In this document: positions 1-8,031 of the stretch, in pieces
How positions within the stretch are numbered: the first letter of the stretch is position 1
How the letters are laid out: each line of letters begins with the position of its first letter
Assembly (NCBI GenBank): GCA_002862165.1
Contig: PKCL01000236.1
Span: 1 to 11,586 of the forward strand
Origin: Planctomycetaceae bacterium
Lineage (GTDB): Bacteria > Planctomycetota > Planctomycetia > Pirellulales > UBA1268
Direction: 5' to 3'
Length of the DNA stretch: 11,586 nucleotides
Program-made: the position numbers and the translations under genes
Notes under the pieces: generated by a model
Database searches by the model: none
Seen by the model: the letters and a program-made list of their open reading frames with translations, nothing else
What the model was told of the DNA's origin: nothing

Positions 1-2001
1 CGCTTCGGGCCCATGCCCTGATTTTCGCGGCTTCTCAAAGAGTGGAACATCAAACTCCCAGATGATTTTTCCTGTCGTGTCATATTCACGAACAACACCA
101 TCTTTTTCATGGGCAACAAGATAGGTTCCCAACTCAGTTTTTCTCACATTACGTGTATCTGAATGGTGCGACGGTGTCTCTATGACAAGAGCAATCTCTT
201 TTTTGATTACCCCCTGTTTATCGACTTCAAGGATGCGTGCTGGGCCGGATTCAACAATCATTGTGTCACCATTGGCAAGTCGTTGAAACGCGTGGACTTC
301 AACTTTTTGATTCGCATTGCCATTGCCTGTTGCATCGTAATCCCAGACTTTTTTTCTGTTTTTATCCAGTTCAATAATATGCGTCCAACCATCCTGATAA
401 AGCAGATGCCCGTTGGGCAAAAGATGTAAATCGTGTATCGATCCACAGGGCATCTTCCACACAACACTGCCATCAGCAGCAACTTCAGCAAGTGTTCGTG
501 CTGAACTATCGGCTGCGATCAGTGAATAACCTGTAACGTTTGCTGGGCCTACCTGAGCTTTCTGCATGTCCTGATGTGCGAGTGCCTGCCCATTATCGGC
601 AGGAAGAGACTCGTGCCAGCTCACAAGCTGTTGACAAAGACTGTCTCGAACATCGTGATAGTCTGCTGCGACATTTTTTTGCTCACCCCGATCATCACTG
701 AGATTGAACAGCTGAGCATTGTTGCCGTCATAATCACAAAGCAATTTCCACTTCCCGTCTCGTATTGCGAGATCAGGCAGAACCGTATCTCCTAATGCCT
801 TGTACATCTTACGATCAGGCGGGCGCCGCCAACACAACGGACCATCATGGCTTGTTGATTGCTGACCTCGAAGTGCAGGCGAAATATCTGTCCCATCAAA
901 AGGTATATCCTGAGCGAAAGTGATCCCGGCAATCGTAAGAAGCGAGGGTACTAAATCAAAGGCTGCGAAACATGACTCTGTATCCGTGCTTCCTACAGCC
1001 TCCTGAGCAACTACTCCCGGCCCCCAGACAATCAGTGGTGAACGGATTCCACCTTCATAGAGCGTTGTCTTGGCTCCCCGAAACGGTCCCGCAGAACCAG
1101 CCCCTGGTTCTGGTCCATTATCAGAGCAGATAAGAATGAGCGTGTTTTGCGCCAGCTCTTTATTGTTTTGAATGTGTTCAAAGAGCACGGCAAGCTGCGT
1201 ATCCATAGCTTCAAGAACAGCGAGGTATTTTTCTTGCTTGCCGTCGTGCCACTGATCGACCGGCGGCCAGAATGGGCTGTGCACGTCGTCAGGCCACAGA
1301 TTGAGATAGAACGGTTGCTTGGCAGCGTCTGCCTCTTCGATGAAATCGAGAGCTGCTGCTGCAAATCCACCAGTAATCGCTGACCGCTGCATCCAGGTGA
1401 CAGGACTCCCCAGTCGCTCTGCATCCTGCCAGATGCGTCCTTGTTTTCCTTCTGGTGTCACGGTCAGTGGCAGGAGCTTTGCACCCATGCCCTCGAAATT
1501 TGTGAGCGATCGATCGAAGCCATAATCAGTAATTGGTGGTGCATCATTCACATCACGCTGCCCACCCATGTGCCATTTTCCAAAATGCCCCGTCGCGTAG
1601 CCTGCATCATGAAGCATTCTCGCAAGGGTTGGTGCTGCCGGATCAAGCCATTCTGCAATACCACGATTCTGATTTGCAGATCGACTGGCAAGAAATGAAC
1701 CAATACCCCATCGCTGAGGATACTGGCCTGTGGTGAGGGCAACTCGTGATGGTGAGCAGATAGGCGAATTCACATAGAACTGCGTAAATCGAATCCCCTC
1801 TTCTGCAAGCTTATCGATAGCAGGAGTCGAGGCATCGGTGTTGCCAAAACATGAAAAATCACCCCACCCCATATCATCAATGAAAACCATAATGATATTT
1901 GGAGCTTTTTCCGCCGCATGTATTCTGTGTCCTGAAAGAAAAAGGACACCAATAATCGTCAGGAATGTGCAAGAGATTCGTTTCTTCACATCAACGCGCA
2001 T
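1..2001 (-). CDS. Secreted sulfatase with C-terminal beta-propeller-like extension (3' end outside window)
   Basis: Formylglycine-dependent sulfatase that should hydrolyse sulfate esters in the periplasm or outside the cell. The frame is open from ATG 2001 to base 1 (667 residues seen) with no stop, so the protein is longer. Residues 1-30 form a Sec signal peptide ending near HAA. The sulfatase domain spans about 34-470. It holds the metal-binding IDDMGWGD (41-48), the C82-S-P-S-R86 formylglycine motif, GKWHMGG (141-147), H241, SDNG (293-296) and K311. Residues 487-667 are a different module. It has roughly 45-residue units with a pattern of LPNG or LANG, then an I-E-D or L-E-V-D strand, then a VWDYD or IIWEFD strand. 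This resembles a PQQ-like or arylsulfotransferase-like propeller. A good AAGGAG site lies 5 bases upstream of the start, 29 bases after the preceding sulfatase stop. Sulfatase is certain; the propeller family is inferred. Confidence 0.93.
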   Translation of the reverse strand, partial: MRVDVKKRISCTFLTIIGVLFLSGHRIHAAEKAPNIIMVFIDDMGWGDFSCFGNTDASTPAIDKLAEEGIRFTQFYVNSPICSPSRVALTTGQYPQRWGIGSFLASRSANQNRGIAEWLDPAAPTLARMLHDAGYATGHFGKWHMGGQRDVNDAPPITDYGFDRSLTNFEGMGAKLLPLTVTPEGKQGRIWQDAERLGSPVTWMQRSAITGGFAAAALDFIEEADAAKQPFYLNLWPDDVHSPFWPPVDQWHDGKQEKYLAVLEAMDTQLAVLFEHIQNNKELAQNTLILICSDNGPEPGAGSAGPFRGAKTTLYEGGIRSPLIVWGPGVVAQEAVGSTDTESCFAAFDLVPSLLTIAGITFAQDIPFDGTDISPALRGQQSTSHDGPLCWRRPPDRKMYKALGDTVLPDLAIRDGKWKLLCDYDGNNAQLFNLSDDRGEQKNVAADYHDVRDSLCQQLVSWHESLPADNGQALAHQDMQKAQVGPANVTGYSLIAADSSARTLAEVAADGSVVWKMPCGSIHDLHLLPNGHLLYQDGWTHIIELDKNRKKVWDYDATGNGNANQKVEVHAFQRLANGDTMIVESGPARILEVDKQGVIKKEIALVIETPSHHSDTRNVRKTELGTYLVAHEKDGVVREYDTTGKIIWEFDVPLFEKPRKSGHGPEA

Positions 2002-2006
2002 ATCAG

Positions 2007-2012
2007 CTCCTT
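2007..2012 (-). promoter_or_regulatory. Shine-Dalgarno site of the propeller-bearing sulfatase
   Basis: The minus strand reads AAGGAG followed by 5 bases and ATG at 2001. It is the clearest ribosome binding site in the four-gene unit and fixes the start of the fused sulfatase. It suggests this gene is translated independently rather than coupled to the sulfatase ahead of it. Confidence 0.75.
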
Positions 2013-2030
2013 GTTCTGTGTCTTTGTTCG

Positions 2031-3731
2031 TCACTTCTGTGAAGCGGGTTCGGTCCAATGGACATCCACTCGTGACGCCCACTCTTCCCAATCAGAGGCC
2101 ATACGCTGCACACGAGAAGGGTGCTTGTCAGCAAGGTTGACCATTTCACACCGATCATTTGCAAGATTGTAAAGTTCCCAGGAAATTACTTCTGGCATTC
2201 GTTTTGACCAAATAATCTTCCAGTCCCCTTGTCGCAGTGCGTGGGCGCCTTGATGATCGAAACCTATAGTTCGTTCAGGAATGTCATGGCCACGAAAAGC
2301 AGGAAAAAGACTCGTGCCCTCTAGGGGTAGAACATCGGTACCTGATTTTTTTTTCGGATAGTCTGCTGATGATGCCTCAATCAGTGTTGGCATAATATCC
2401 ATCATATGAGCTGGTGCGCGCACCCATTCTTTCTGTGGCTGTATACCTTTCGGCCAATGTGCAATGAGCGGTGAGCAGATACCACCTTCGTGAGTGAAAT
2501 GCTTGTAGAGACGGAAGGGAGTATTACTGAGATTGGCCCAGCCACTCCCATATGCCTGATGTGTACCGCGTCCACCAATCTCACGAAGTGCCTCGCCAAT
2601 CCGAAGATCGTTTTGACCTGTTCGAGAACGCCCATCAAATCCAAATGGCCCCCACTCGTAGCATCCTCCATTATCACTAAGGAACAGAATCAGTGTGTTC
2701 TCAAGGGAATTTGTGGCTTTGAGATGCTGAACTATTTGCCCAACTCCATGATCGACCCCTTCAACCATTGCCGCAAAGACAGCCATCCGTCGCGCCAGAT
2801 CGTGTTGTCGGTCATCAGGCAGTGAACTCCAAGCTGGATTTTGCTTCCCAGAATATCCATTGGCAATGTCGTCTTGATCGACAGGTACAAGCGACCGAGG
2901 CGTAAGCGTCCATTGCTTTCCATCTGTCAGGCCAAGAGCCTGCATGCGATTGAAACGCTCTTCTCGCAAGACATCCCAGCCACGTCTGTACACCGCTTCA
3001 TGGCTATCAACACGATCGGCAGGCGCCTGAATCGGGAAATGTGGTGACGAATGTCCTAGAAACACAAACCATGGTTTTTTTGTAGCCTGTCCCTTTTTAA
3101 TGAATTCAAGACAGTATTCATTGAAGACATCTGTTGCATAGAAATCCTCTGCAGGTGGATCAATCTCCTTCTGCCGTCCTTCTGGAAGCCGAATGTAATA
3201 CCCTGCATCGTATTGATCATGTGAATGATCTTTCGTGTACCCATAAAACTCATCAAAGCCACGGACAATGGGTCCTGTTGTCGTATGCATATGCCACTTC
3301 CCAACGTAATAGCACCCATACCCTGCTGGTTTGAGAACTTCGGCCAATGTCACACAGTGATCACTGAGGCGACCAAGATACCCCGGGCCTCTTTTTTTGT
3401 TCGGCTTCGAACTTACAAAGTCACCGATGCCAGCCTGCGTTGGATAGAGCCCTGTCATGAGTGATGCTCGACTCGGACAGCATCGTGCAGATGTGTAAAA
3501 CTGTGTCAGACGAGCACCACCAGCTGCCAGTGCATCAATGTTCGGCGTTGGAATTTCACCACCATAACAGCCTAAATCTGAATACCCCAGATCGTCAGCC
3601 AGAATGACAAGAACATTTGGCTTCTGAGCAGCATCAACGGAGACCAAACAGCCAAAAAATAACACGAGTACAGCAAAGGGTGTGCTCAACGAATAACAAA
3701 ATGTTCCGATCACATTTAGAATTTTCATCAT
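2031..3731 (-). CDS. Secreted sulfatase, arylsulfatase type
   Basis: Formylglycine-dependent sulfatase of 566 residues, a usual length for the family. A hydrophobic stretch at about 15-32 followed by SVDAAQKPN is a Sec signal peptide, so it acts outside the cytoplasm. Visible motifs are the metal-binding ILADDLGYSD (43-52), the C84-C-P-S-R88 formylglycine motif followed by LMTGLYPTQ, VGKWHM (143-148), an FLSDNGG metal/sulfate loop in the middle, and HEGGICSPLIAHWP further on. The C-terminal part has the usual DWKIIW and ELYNL strands. Substrate (a sulfated glycan or an aryl sulfate) cannot be read from the sequence. The start codon overlaps the DUF1501 stop as ATGA and there is no strong Shine-Dalgarno sequence, so translation is probably coupled. 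A second ATG follows at once (MM). It is a separate paralogue of the downstream sulfatase, not a tandem copy: the two are clearly divergent outside the core motifs. A run of nine A on the coding strand encodes the KKK near residue 460. Confidence 0.95.
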   Translation of the reverse strand: MMKILNVIGTFCYSLSTPFAVLVLFFGCLVSVDAAQKPNVLVILADDLGYSDLGCYGGEIPTPNIDALAAGGARLTQFYTSARCCPSRASLMTGLYPTQAGIGDFVSSKPNKKRGPGYLGRLSDHCVTLAEVLKPAGYGCYYVGKWHMHTTTGPIVRGFDEFYGYTKDHSHDQYDAGYYIRLPEGRQKEIDPPAEDFYATDVFNEYCLEFIKKGQATKKPWFVFLGHSSPHFPIQAPADRVDSHEAVYRRGWDVLREERFNRMQALGLTDGKQWTLTPRSLVPVDQDDIANGYSGKQNPAWSSLPDDRQHDLARRMAVFAAMVEGVDHGVGQIVQHLKATNSLENTLILFLSDNGGCYEWGPFGFDGRSRTGQNDLRIGEALREIGGRGTHQAYGSGWANLSNTPFRLYKHFTHEGGICSPLIAHWPKGIQPQKEWVRAPAHMMDIMPTLIEASSADYPKKKSGTDVLPLEGTSLFPAFRGHDIPERTIGFDHQGAHALRQGDWKIIWSKRMPEVISWELYNLANDRCEMVNLADKHPSRVQRMASDWEEWASRVDVHWTEPASQK

Positions 3732-5233
3732 CCCAGCAATTCTTTGATTGGTTGTACGTGTTCGACACCAACCAATTTTTGGTCGAGACCGCCGAAGAAA
3801 TAGCTCAGTCGATTTGGATCGAGACCCAGCAAGTGAAGAACTGTGGCATGGAGACTCTTCACGTGATACCCAGCTTTTTCTCCATTGCCATGTCCCGGTC
3901 CAGGTGCAATAGCTGCTGCACCGAGTTCATCAGTCTCACCAACACTGATCCCACCCTTCACACCACCCCCTGCCATCCACATCGTAAAGCCAAAGGAATT
4001 GTGATCTCGCCCTGTTCCTTTTGCATACTCAGCTGTTGGCTGCCGGCCGAACTCACCTCCCCAGATAACAAGTGTTTCATCAAGAAGGCCTGACCGCTTC
4101 AGGTCAGCGAGCAGACCCGCAATTGGACGGTCCGTATTTCCGGCGTGAAATGCATGGTTTTTTTCAAGGTCACCGTGAGCATCCCAGTTGTCATCATTAT
4201 GGGCACCACCAGAATACACCTGTACAAAGCGGACCCCACGTTCAACCATTCGACGGGCCAAAAGACATTGTCGACCAAAGTGGGATGTCCGATCCTGATC
4301 AAGACCGTAGAGCTTCTTTGTCTCTACAGTTTCCTGAGAAAGATCAACTGCCTCAGGAGCATGCTCCTGCATGCGCCACGCTAATTCATAGGAAGCAATT
4401 CGGGCTGCCAGTTCCGAGTTGTCTCCCCGCGATAGAAAGTGTTCTGAATTTGATTGTTGCAATGAGTTCAGCAAGGCACGCTGAGCAGCCAAAGGCATAT
4501 CGTCTGGTGGGGCCAAATTCAAAATTGGATCTCCCTGACTTCGAAGAAGCGTTGCCTGGTAGGTCGCTGGCATATAGCCACTTGCCCAGTTCTTTGCTCC
4601 TGAGATGGGGCCGCCCTTTTTATCCAGCATGACAACAAATCCTGGAAGGTTTTCATTCACACTTCCAAGGCCGTAATTTACCCACGACCCAAGGCACGGT
4701 GCACCCGACTGAATTTTTCCTGAATTCATCTGAAGCATTGCTGACCCATGGATTGGTGAGTCTGCCGTCATTGAATGAATAAATGCAATGTCATCAACAT
4801 GCTGACCAATATGAGGAAAGAGATCACTCACCCACTTTCCACATTCACCGTATTGTTTGAACTTCCACTTCGGCCCAACGGCGCGGCTTTCACTTCGCTC
4901 ACCACCACGACCTTTTGTCTTCACCTTGATGATTTTTCCATCGAGTGGATAAAGAGCAGGCTTGTAGTCAAACGTGTCTACGTGACTTGGCCCACCGTAC
5001 ATGAATAGAAAGATGACGCTCTTTGCTTTCGGTGCAAACATTGGCAGTTTCGCTGCCAATGGATTCTGATATCCAGTAACCCCGTCAGCTGCATGCGTTT
5101 GATTTGCAAAGAAGTTGCCGTCCAGCAAGCCCGAGAGTGCTAGGCCAGTAAACGAACCGCCAGCCTCCCAGAAAAACTCCCGGCGGGTATTACCACAGAA
5201 TGAACCACGGGGTTTGGGATCACTTGAATTCAT
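3728..5233 (-). CDS. DUF1501 family protein with twin-arginine signal
   Basis: DUF1501 protein of 501 residues, structurally related to the sulfatase/alkaline phosphatase superfamily; its biochemical role is not established. From ATG 5233 the N-terminus has a twin-arginine signal (NTRREFFWEAGG, arginines 17-18, followed by a hydrophobic stretch to about 37), which implies export of a folded protein. The family hallmark FMYGGPSHVDTFDYKP lies at 77-92, and GRDHN plus SLHATVLHLLGLD are near the C-terminus. The frame stays open upstream to an ATG at 5326, but that start would overlap the preceding gene and bury the Tat signal about 48 residues inside, so 5233 is preferred. The ribosome binding site is weak (GGA about 9 bases upstream). 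The gene lies 47 bases after the PSD1 gene and overlaps the next sulfatase by four bases, so it is co-transcribed. Confidence 0.93.
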   Translation of the reverse strand: MNSSDPKPRGSFCGNTRREFFWEAGGSFTGLALSGLLDGNFFANQTHAADGVTGYQNPLAAKLPMFAPKAKSVIFLFMYGGPSHVDTFDYKPALYPLDGKIIKVKTKGRGGERSESRAVGPKWKFKQYGECGKWVSDLFPHIGQHVDDIAFIHSMTADSPIHGSAMLQMNSGKIQSGAPCLGSWVNYGLGSVNENLPGFVVMLDKKGGPISGAKNWASGYMPATYQATLLRSQGDPILNLAPPDDMPLAAQRALLNSLQQSNSEHFLSRGDNSELAARIASYELAWRMQEHAPEAVDLSQETVETKKLYGLDQDRTSHFGRQCLLARRMVERGVRFVQVYSGGAHNDDNWDAHGDLEKNHAFHAGNTDRPIAGLLADLKRSGLLDETLVIWGGEFGRQPTAEYAKGTGRDHNSFGFTMWMAGGGVKGGISVGETDELGAAAIAPGPGHGNGEKAGYHVKSLHATVLHLLGLDPNRLSYFFGGLDQKLVGVEHVQPIKELLG

Positions 5234-5280
5234 GATGTATTCCAACTTTTCTTGTATGAATAAATCTATTCTTGTCCATA

Positions 5281-7671
5281 TCAGTCGAGATAAGCAAACT
5301 CGTTGAGATTCAAAAGAAACAGGCAATACAACTCGAGTGATCGCCCTGGGCTTATACCCTCTGTCGTTTCCAATTCATTGATTAACGCAAGCCCATGCTG
5401 CACTTCGTCGTCTGTTGGCTCACGGACCAGTGCAACTTCAATCGCACGACGCACACAGGATTTCGTGTCGGCCATGTCTGGGCCGCCAGCCTCACCTGCA
5501 ATTCGTTCAGCAAACACCTTGGATTGTTGTTGCATGAATTCACTATTCATCATGCCAAGAGCCTGTGTTGGCTGCGTTGTGACAAACCGAACCGGACATG
5601 TCGTATCAGTATCGGCTAGATCGAAATCAGCAAGAATTGGCGTGATCAATGAACGCTTTACATGGACATAAACACTCCGACGAGCCTGTTCCTCCGGTGA
5701 CGAATTTCCCCACCCCTTACCCGGCTTCGACTGAGTCGCCAGGACTTCCTTTGGAATTGCTGGATATGTGCCAGGACCAAACATCTTTGGATTAAAAGCA
5801 CCACTCACTATATGCACAGAATCCCGTAATTCTTCAGCCGAAAGGCGTCGCATATCAAATCGCCAAAATGATTCGTTCCTTGAATCCTGTGCGTACGCTT
5901 CTTCATTTGGTGTCGAGGCGGCCTGATACGCCGCTGACATCAGAATTGTTTTCTGCAGACCTTTGATCTGCCAGTCTTGTCGAAGCAGTTCTGTCGCCAT
6001 CCAGTCAAGTAATTCTGGATGTGTGGGCGGGTCACCAGCGAACCCAAAGTTACTTGGGCTTCGGACGATCCCACGACCAAAGTGATACTGCCATATACGA
6101 TTTGCAAGCACCCTTGCAGTCAGAGGGTTCTCTGCTGACACAATCCACTTCGCAAGTGCAAGCCTCCTGCCAGTTGAGTGACCATTTTCTGGTGGCTCTA
6201 TCGTAGGAGTTGCTGCCTTCAGGACGGACGGAAATGCCGGCTCAACAAGAAGCTCAGGAGACGTCTCAGCATGAGGGTTCCCACGATACAACACAAACGT
6301 GTCCGGGGCCGTCGTTCCGTATTCTGTAACAACAAGAGCAGCTGCCATTTGCGCCTTCTCCTGTTCCAACTGCCGCACCTTTTCATGCCATGCTTCTAGA
6401 TCTTTCTTTGTCAGCTCGTCTCGAGCCTGCTCGCCATGTTCTTTGATTCGTTGCTTGATAGCTTTCACTTCTCCACGAGCTTCCTGAAGCCGGCGATTTC
6501 TATCACGTGCAATATCTTTTGCTTCTGTAGGTGTCATCTCTCCTTCCGGAAGTGGCTGCTCAATAAAGTCTGGGTTCATCTGCCGGTCACCCATAGGCGT
6601 GATGTTCTGAAAAAAGGCCAGAAGCGAGTAGTAATCTCGCTGGAGAATTGGATCAATTTTATGGTCATGACATCGCGCACAATCAACAGTCATTGCAAGA
6701 AATGTTTTTGCTGTGGTGGCCACGACATCGTCAAGCTGATCATAACGATGCTGTAGTTTATCGGCTGGTTCATCATCCCAGATACCAAGACGATAGTATC
6801 CCGTTGCAATCAGACTCTCTGCGGTTGGCTCTGGAATTTCATCTCCCGCAAGTTGTTCAATGACAAAGTCATCGAATGGTTTATCGTCATTGAATGATTG
6901 GATGACGTAATCACGATACCGCCATGAATGTGGTTTGTTTCCATCCCGCTCGTAGCTATTGGTATCTGCGTAACGAACAAGATCAAGCCAATGACGAGCC
7001 CACTGCTCACCGTAATGCGGTGACGCTAACAACCGATCCACAACTCGCTCCCACGCCTGTGGTGATGTGTCAGCTACAAAGTCTTGGACTTCCTGTTCCG
7101 ACGGTGGTAGACCAGTAACATTGTAGGTCGCCCGTCGCAATAACGTTCGACGATCTGCTTTGGGCGGTACGGGCAATGAATGCTCTGCCAGGCCTGCCTG
7201 AATAAATATATCGATGGGATTCATTTCACCAGCACTACTCTTGGCAGAGCGCTCAGGAACATTGGGGCTTACGAGTGGACGAAATGCCCAGTGCTCTTTC
7301 CAATGTGCCCCTTCATCGATCCAACTACGTAGTGCTGAAACTTCATCAGCGGTGAGTCGCGCACCTTCCGGTGGCATTTGAAGATCAGGGTCTGAGGATG
7401 TCACACGCGATAGAATCTCACTCGAATCGACATCACCTGGCACGATCGCCTGATACCCACTATCGAGTTCAGCAGTTGCGGATGCAGCAGTATCAAACCG
7501 TAAACCCGCTTCCTGTGTATCCGGGCCATGGCACGCAAAACATCGCTTGGCCAGCAATGGCTGAATATCTCGAGAAAAATCAGCTGCTGTCACCTGAAGT
7601 GAATAAGAGCAGCTGAAAAAAACAGCCAGTGCCGCTCCGAATGCTGCCGTGATGGAGATACGTTGTGACAT
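5281..7671 (-). CDS. PSD1 domain-containing protein: planctomycete cytochrome c, DUF1549 and DUF1553
   Basis: A 796-residue exported protein of the type found next to DUF1501 in planctomycetes. Residues 1-30 are a Sec signal peptide ending VTAA. A short cytochrome c-like domain follows (about 31-125), with haem motif C44-F-A-C-H48 and a likely axial methionine in QMPPEG (M99). DUF1549 covers about 150-360, with HWLDLVRYADTNSYE and a second CxxCH, C331-A-R-C-H335, followed by DHKIDP. A charged, probably coiled-coil segment lies at about 385-445. DUF1553 covers about 495-770, with NRIWQYHFGRGIV, FGFAGDPPTHPELLDWMA and TTQPTQALGMMN. The partner and reaction are unknown; electron transfer in the envelope is the usual inference from the haem motifs. 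It is first in the four-gene unit. A GAGGA sequence about 11 bases before the ATG is a rather distant ribosome binding site. Confidence 0.94.
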   Translation of the reverse strand: MSQRISITAAFGAALAVFFSCSYSLQVTAADFSRDIQPLLAKRCFACHGPDTQEAGLRFDTAASATAELDSGYQAIVPGDVDSSEILSRVTSSDPDLQMPPEGARLTADEVSALRSWIDEGAHWKEHWAFRPLVSPNVPERSAKSSAGEMNPIDIFIQAGLAEHSLPVPPKADRRTLLRRATYNVTGLPPSEQEVQDFVADTSPQAWERVVDRLLASPHYGEQWARHWLDLVRYADTNSYERDGNKPHSWRYRDYVIQSFNDDKPFDDFVIEQLAGDEIPEPTAESLIATGYYRLGIWDDEPADKLQHRYDQLDDVVATTAKTFLAMTVDCARCHDHKIDPILQRDYYSLLAFFQNITPMGDRQMNPDFIEQPLPEGEMTPTEAKDIARDRNRRLQEARGEVKAIKQRIKEHGEQARDELTKKDLEAWHEKVRQLEQEKAQMAAALVVTEYGTTAPDTFVLYRGNPHAETSPELLVEPAFPSVLKAATPTIEPPENGHSTGRRLALAKWIVSAENPLTARVLANRIWQYHFGRGIVRSPSNFGFAGDPPTHPELLDWMATELLRQDWQIKGLQKTILMSAAYQAASTPNEEAYAQDSRNESFWRFDMRRLSAEELRDSVHIVSGAFNPKMFGPGTYPAIPKEVLATQSKPGKGWGNSSPEEQARRSVYVHVKRSLITPILADFDLADTDTTCPVRFVTTQPTQALGMMNSEFMQQQSKVFAERIAGEAGGPDMADTKSCVRRAIEVALVREPTDDEVQHGLALINELETTEGISPGRSLELYCLFLLNLNEFAYLD

Positions 7672-7703
7672 AACAAATGAGTTCCTCTGAAAGACTACCT
7701 CTT

Positions 7704-7730
7704 ATTGTAAGCACGTCTTACCGGAAACAA
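7704..7730 (-). promoter_or_regulatory. Candidate promoter of the sulfatase operon
   Basis: On the minus strand TTGTTT (7730-7725) is followed after 15 bases by TACAAT (7709-7704). Both boxes resemble sigma-70 elements, though the spacer is shorter than ideal. It would give a leader of about 30 bases before the PSD1 start. The inverted repeat at 7707-7721 overlaps the spacer and the -10 box, so a regulator bound there would block it. Planctomycete promoters are poorly defined, hence low confidence. Confidence 0.3.
7707..7721. repeat. Inverted repeat GTAAG-N5-CTTAC
   Basis: Perfect five-base arms separated by CACGT, placed 36 bases before the PSD1 start codon. Position and symmetry suit an operator for the sulfatase operon. 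A dyad of this size also arises by chance, so function is inferred. Confidence 0.4.
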
Positions 7731-7869
7731 AAAAATACATCAGAATCGCTCTATCAATTGTGTTGCCTTTGTCACTCTAGAACGATGACGACGCATATTC
7801 TGGTAAGAAACCCACAACACAGCGTATCGTGTTAACTGCGACAGATCATATGATATCGCGCATTCTTGC

Positions 7870-7914
7870 TACGCTATTTTACAGATGCGTTTTGGCTAGG
7901 CTATTTCACATATG
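7870..7914. repeat. Imperfect 18-base direct repeat upstream of the SDR gene
   Basis: TACGCTATTTTACAGATG (7870-7887) and TAGGCTATTTCACATATG (7897-7914) match at 15 of 18 positions, with starts 27 bases apart. The second copy runs into a TATGAT -10-like hexamer. This looks like a pair of regulator half-sites or a small duplication. Confidence 0.45.
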
Positions 7915-7916
7915 AT
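7890..7916 (+). promoter_or_regulatory. Candidate promoter of the SDR gene
   Basis: TATGAT at 7911-7916 is a good -10 box. The upstream partner is weaker: TTTTGG at 7890-7895 with a 15-base spacer. Transcription would begin near 7923 and give a leader of about 110 bases before the preferred SDR start at 8032. No clear Shine-Dalgarno sequence precedes that start. Confidence 0.3.
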
Positions 7917-8031
7917 AAGGCTGCATGGCCAAGAGGCAGAGAACCACATTAGTTCTAAAACGTGTTCATTCACTACGAGGTCTCTGACCACCACAAATAC
8001 TTTTTATCTACAAGCCTTTTATTCAAAAATC

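Larger units (their letters stand above)
7672..8031. promoter_or_regulatory. Divergent intergenic region between the sulfatase operon and the SDR gene
   Basis: The only gap over 300 bases in the window. It should hold the promoters of both flanking genes. No convincing small gene is seen: the SDR frame is open back to ATG 7912, but that extension reads as low-complexity, Ser/Thr-rich sequence without family similarity. The region contains a GTAAG-CACGT-CTTAC dyad (7707-7721), a perfect ATCATATGAT palindrome (7845-7854), an 18-base imperfect direct repeat (7870-7887 and 7897-7914) and two copies of CATATGATA. Confidence 0.6.

Noticed and set aside
163..795. Plus-strand open frames across the left end and similar antisense frames over all the large genes.
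   Set aside because: They lie opposite well-supported coding sequence, show no family motifs or ribosome binding sites, and have the residue make-up of antisense reading.
5234..5326. A longer DUF1501 start at ATG 5326.
   Set aside because: It would overlap the PSD1 gene by 46 bases, add 31 residues without family similarity and place the twin-arginine signal deep inside the protein.
7912..8031. A longer SDR start at ATG 7912, adding 40 residues.
   Set aside because: The added part is Ser/Thr-rich and unlike any SDR N-terminus, and its ATG overlaps the likely -10 box. The family begins at MSPFTLEDRVALVTG.
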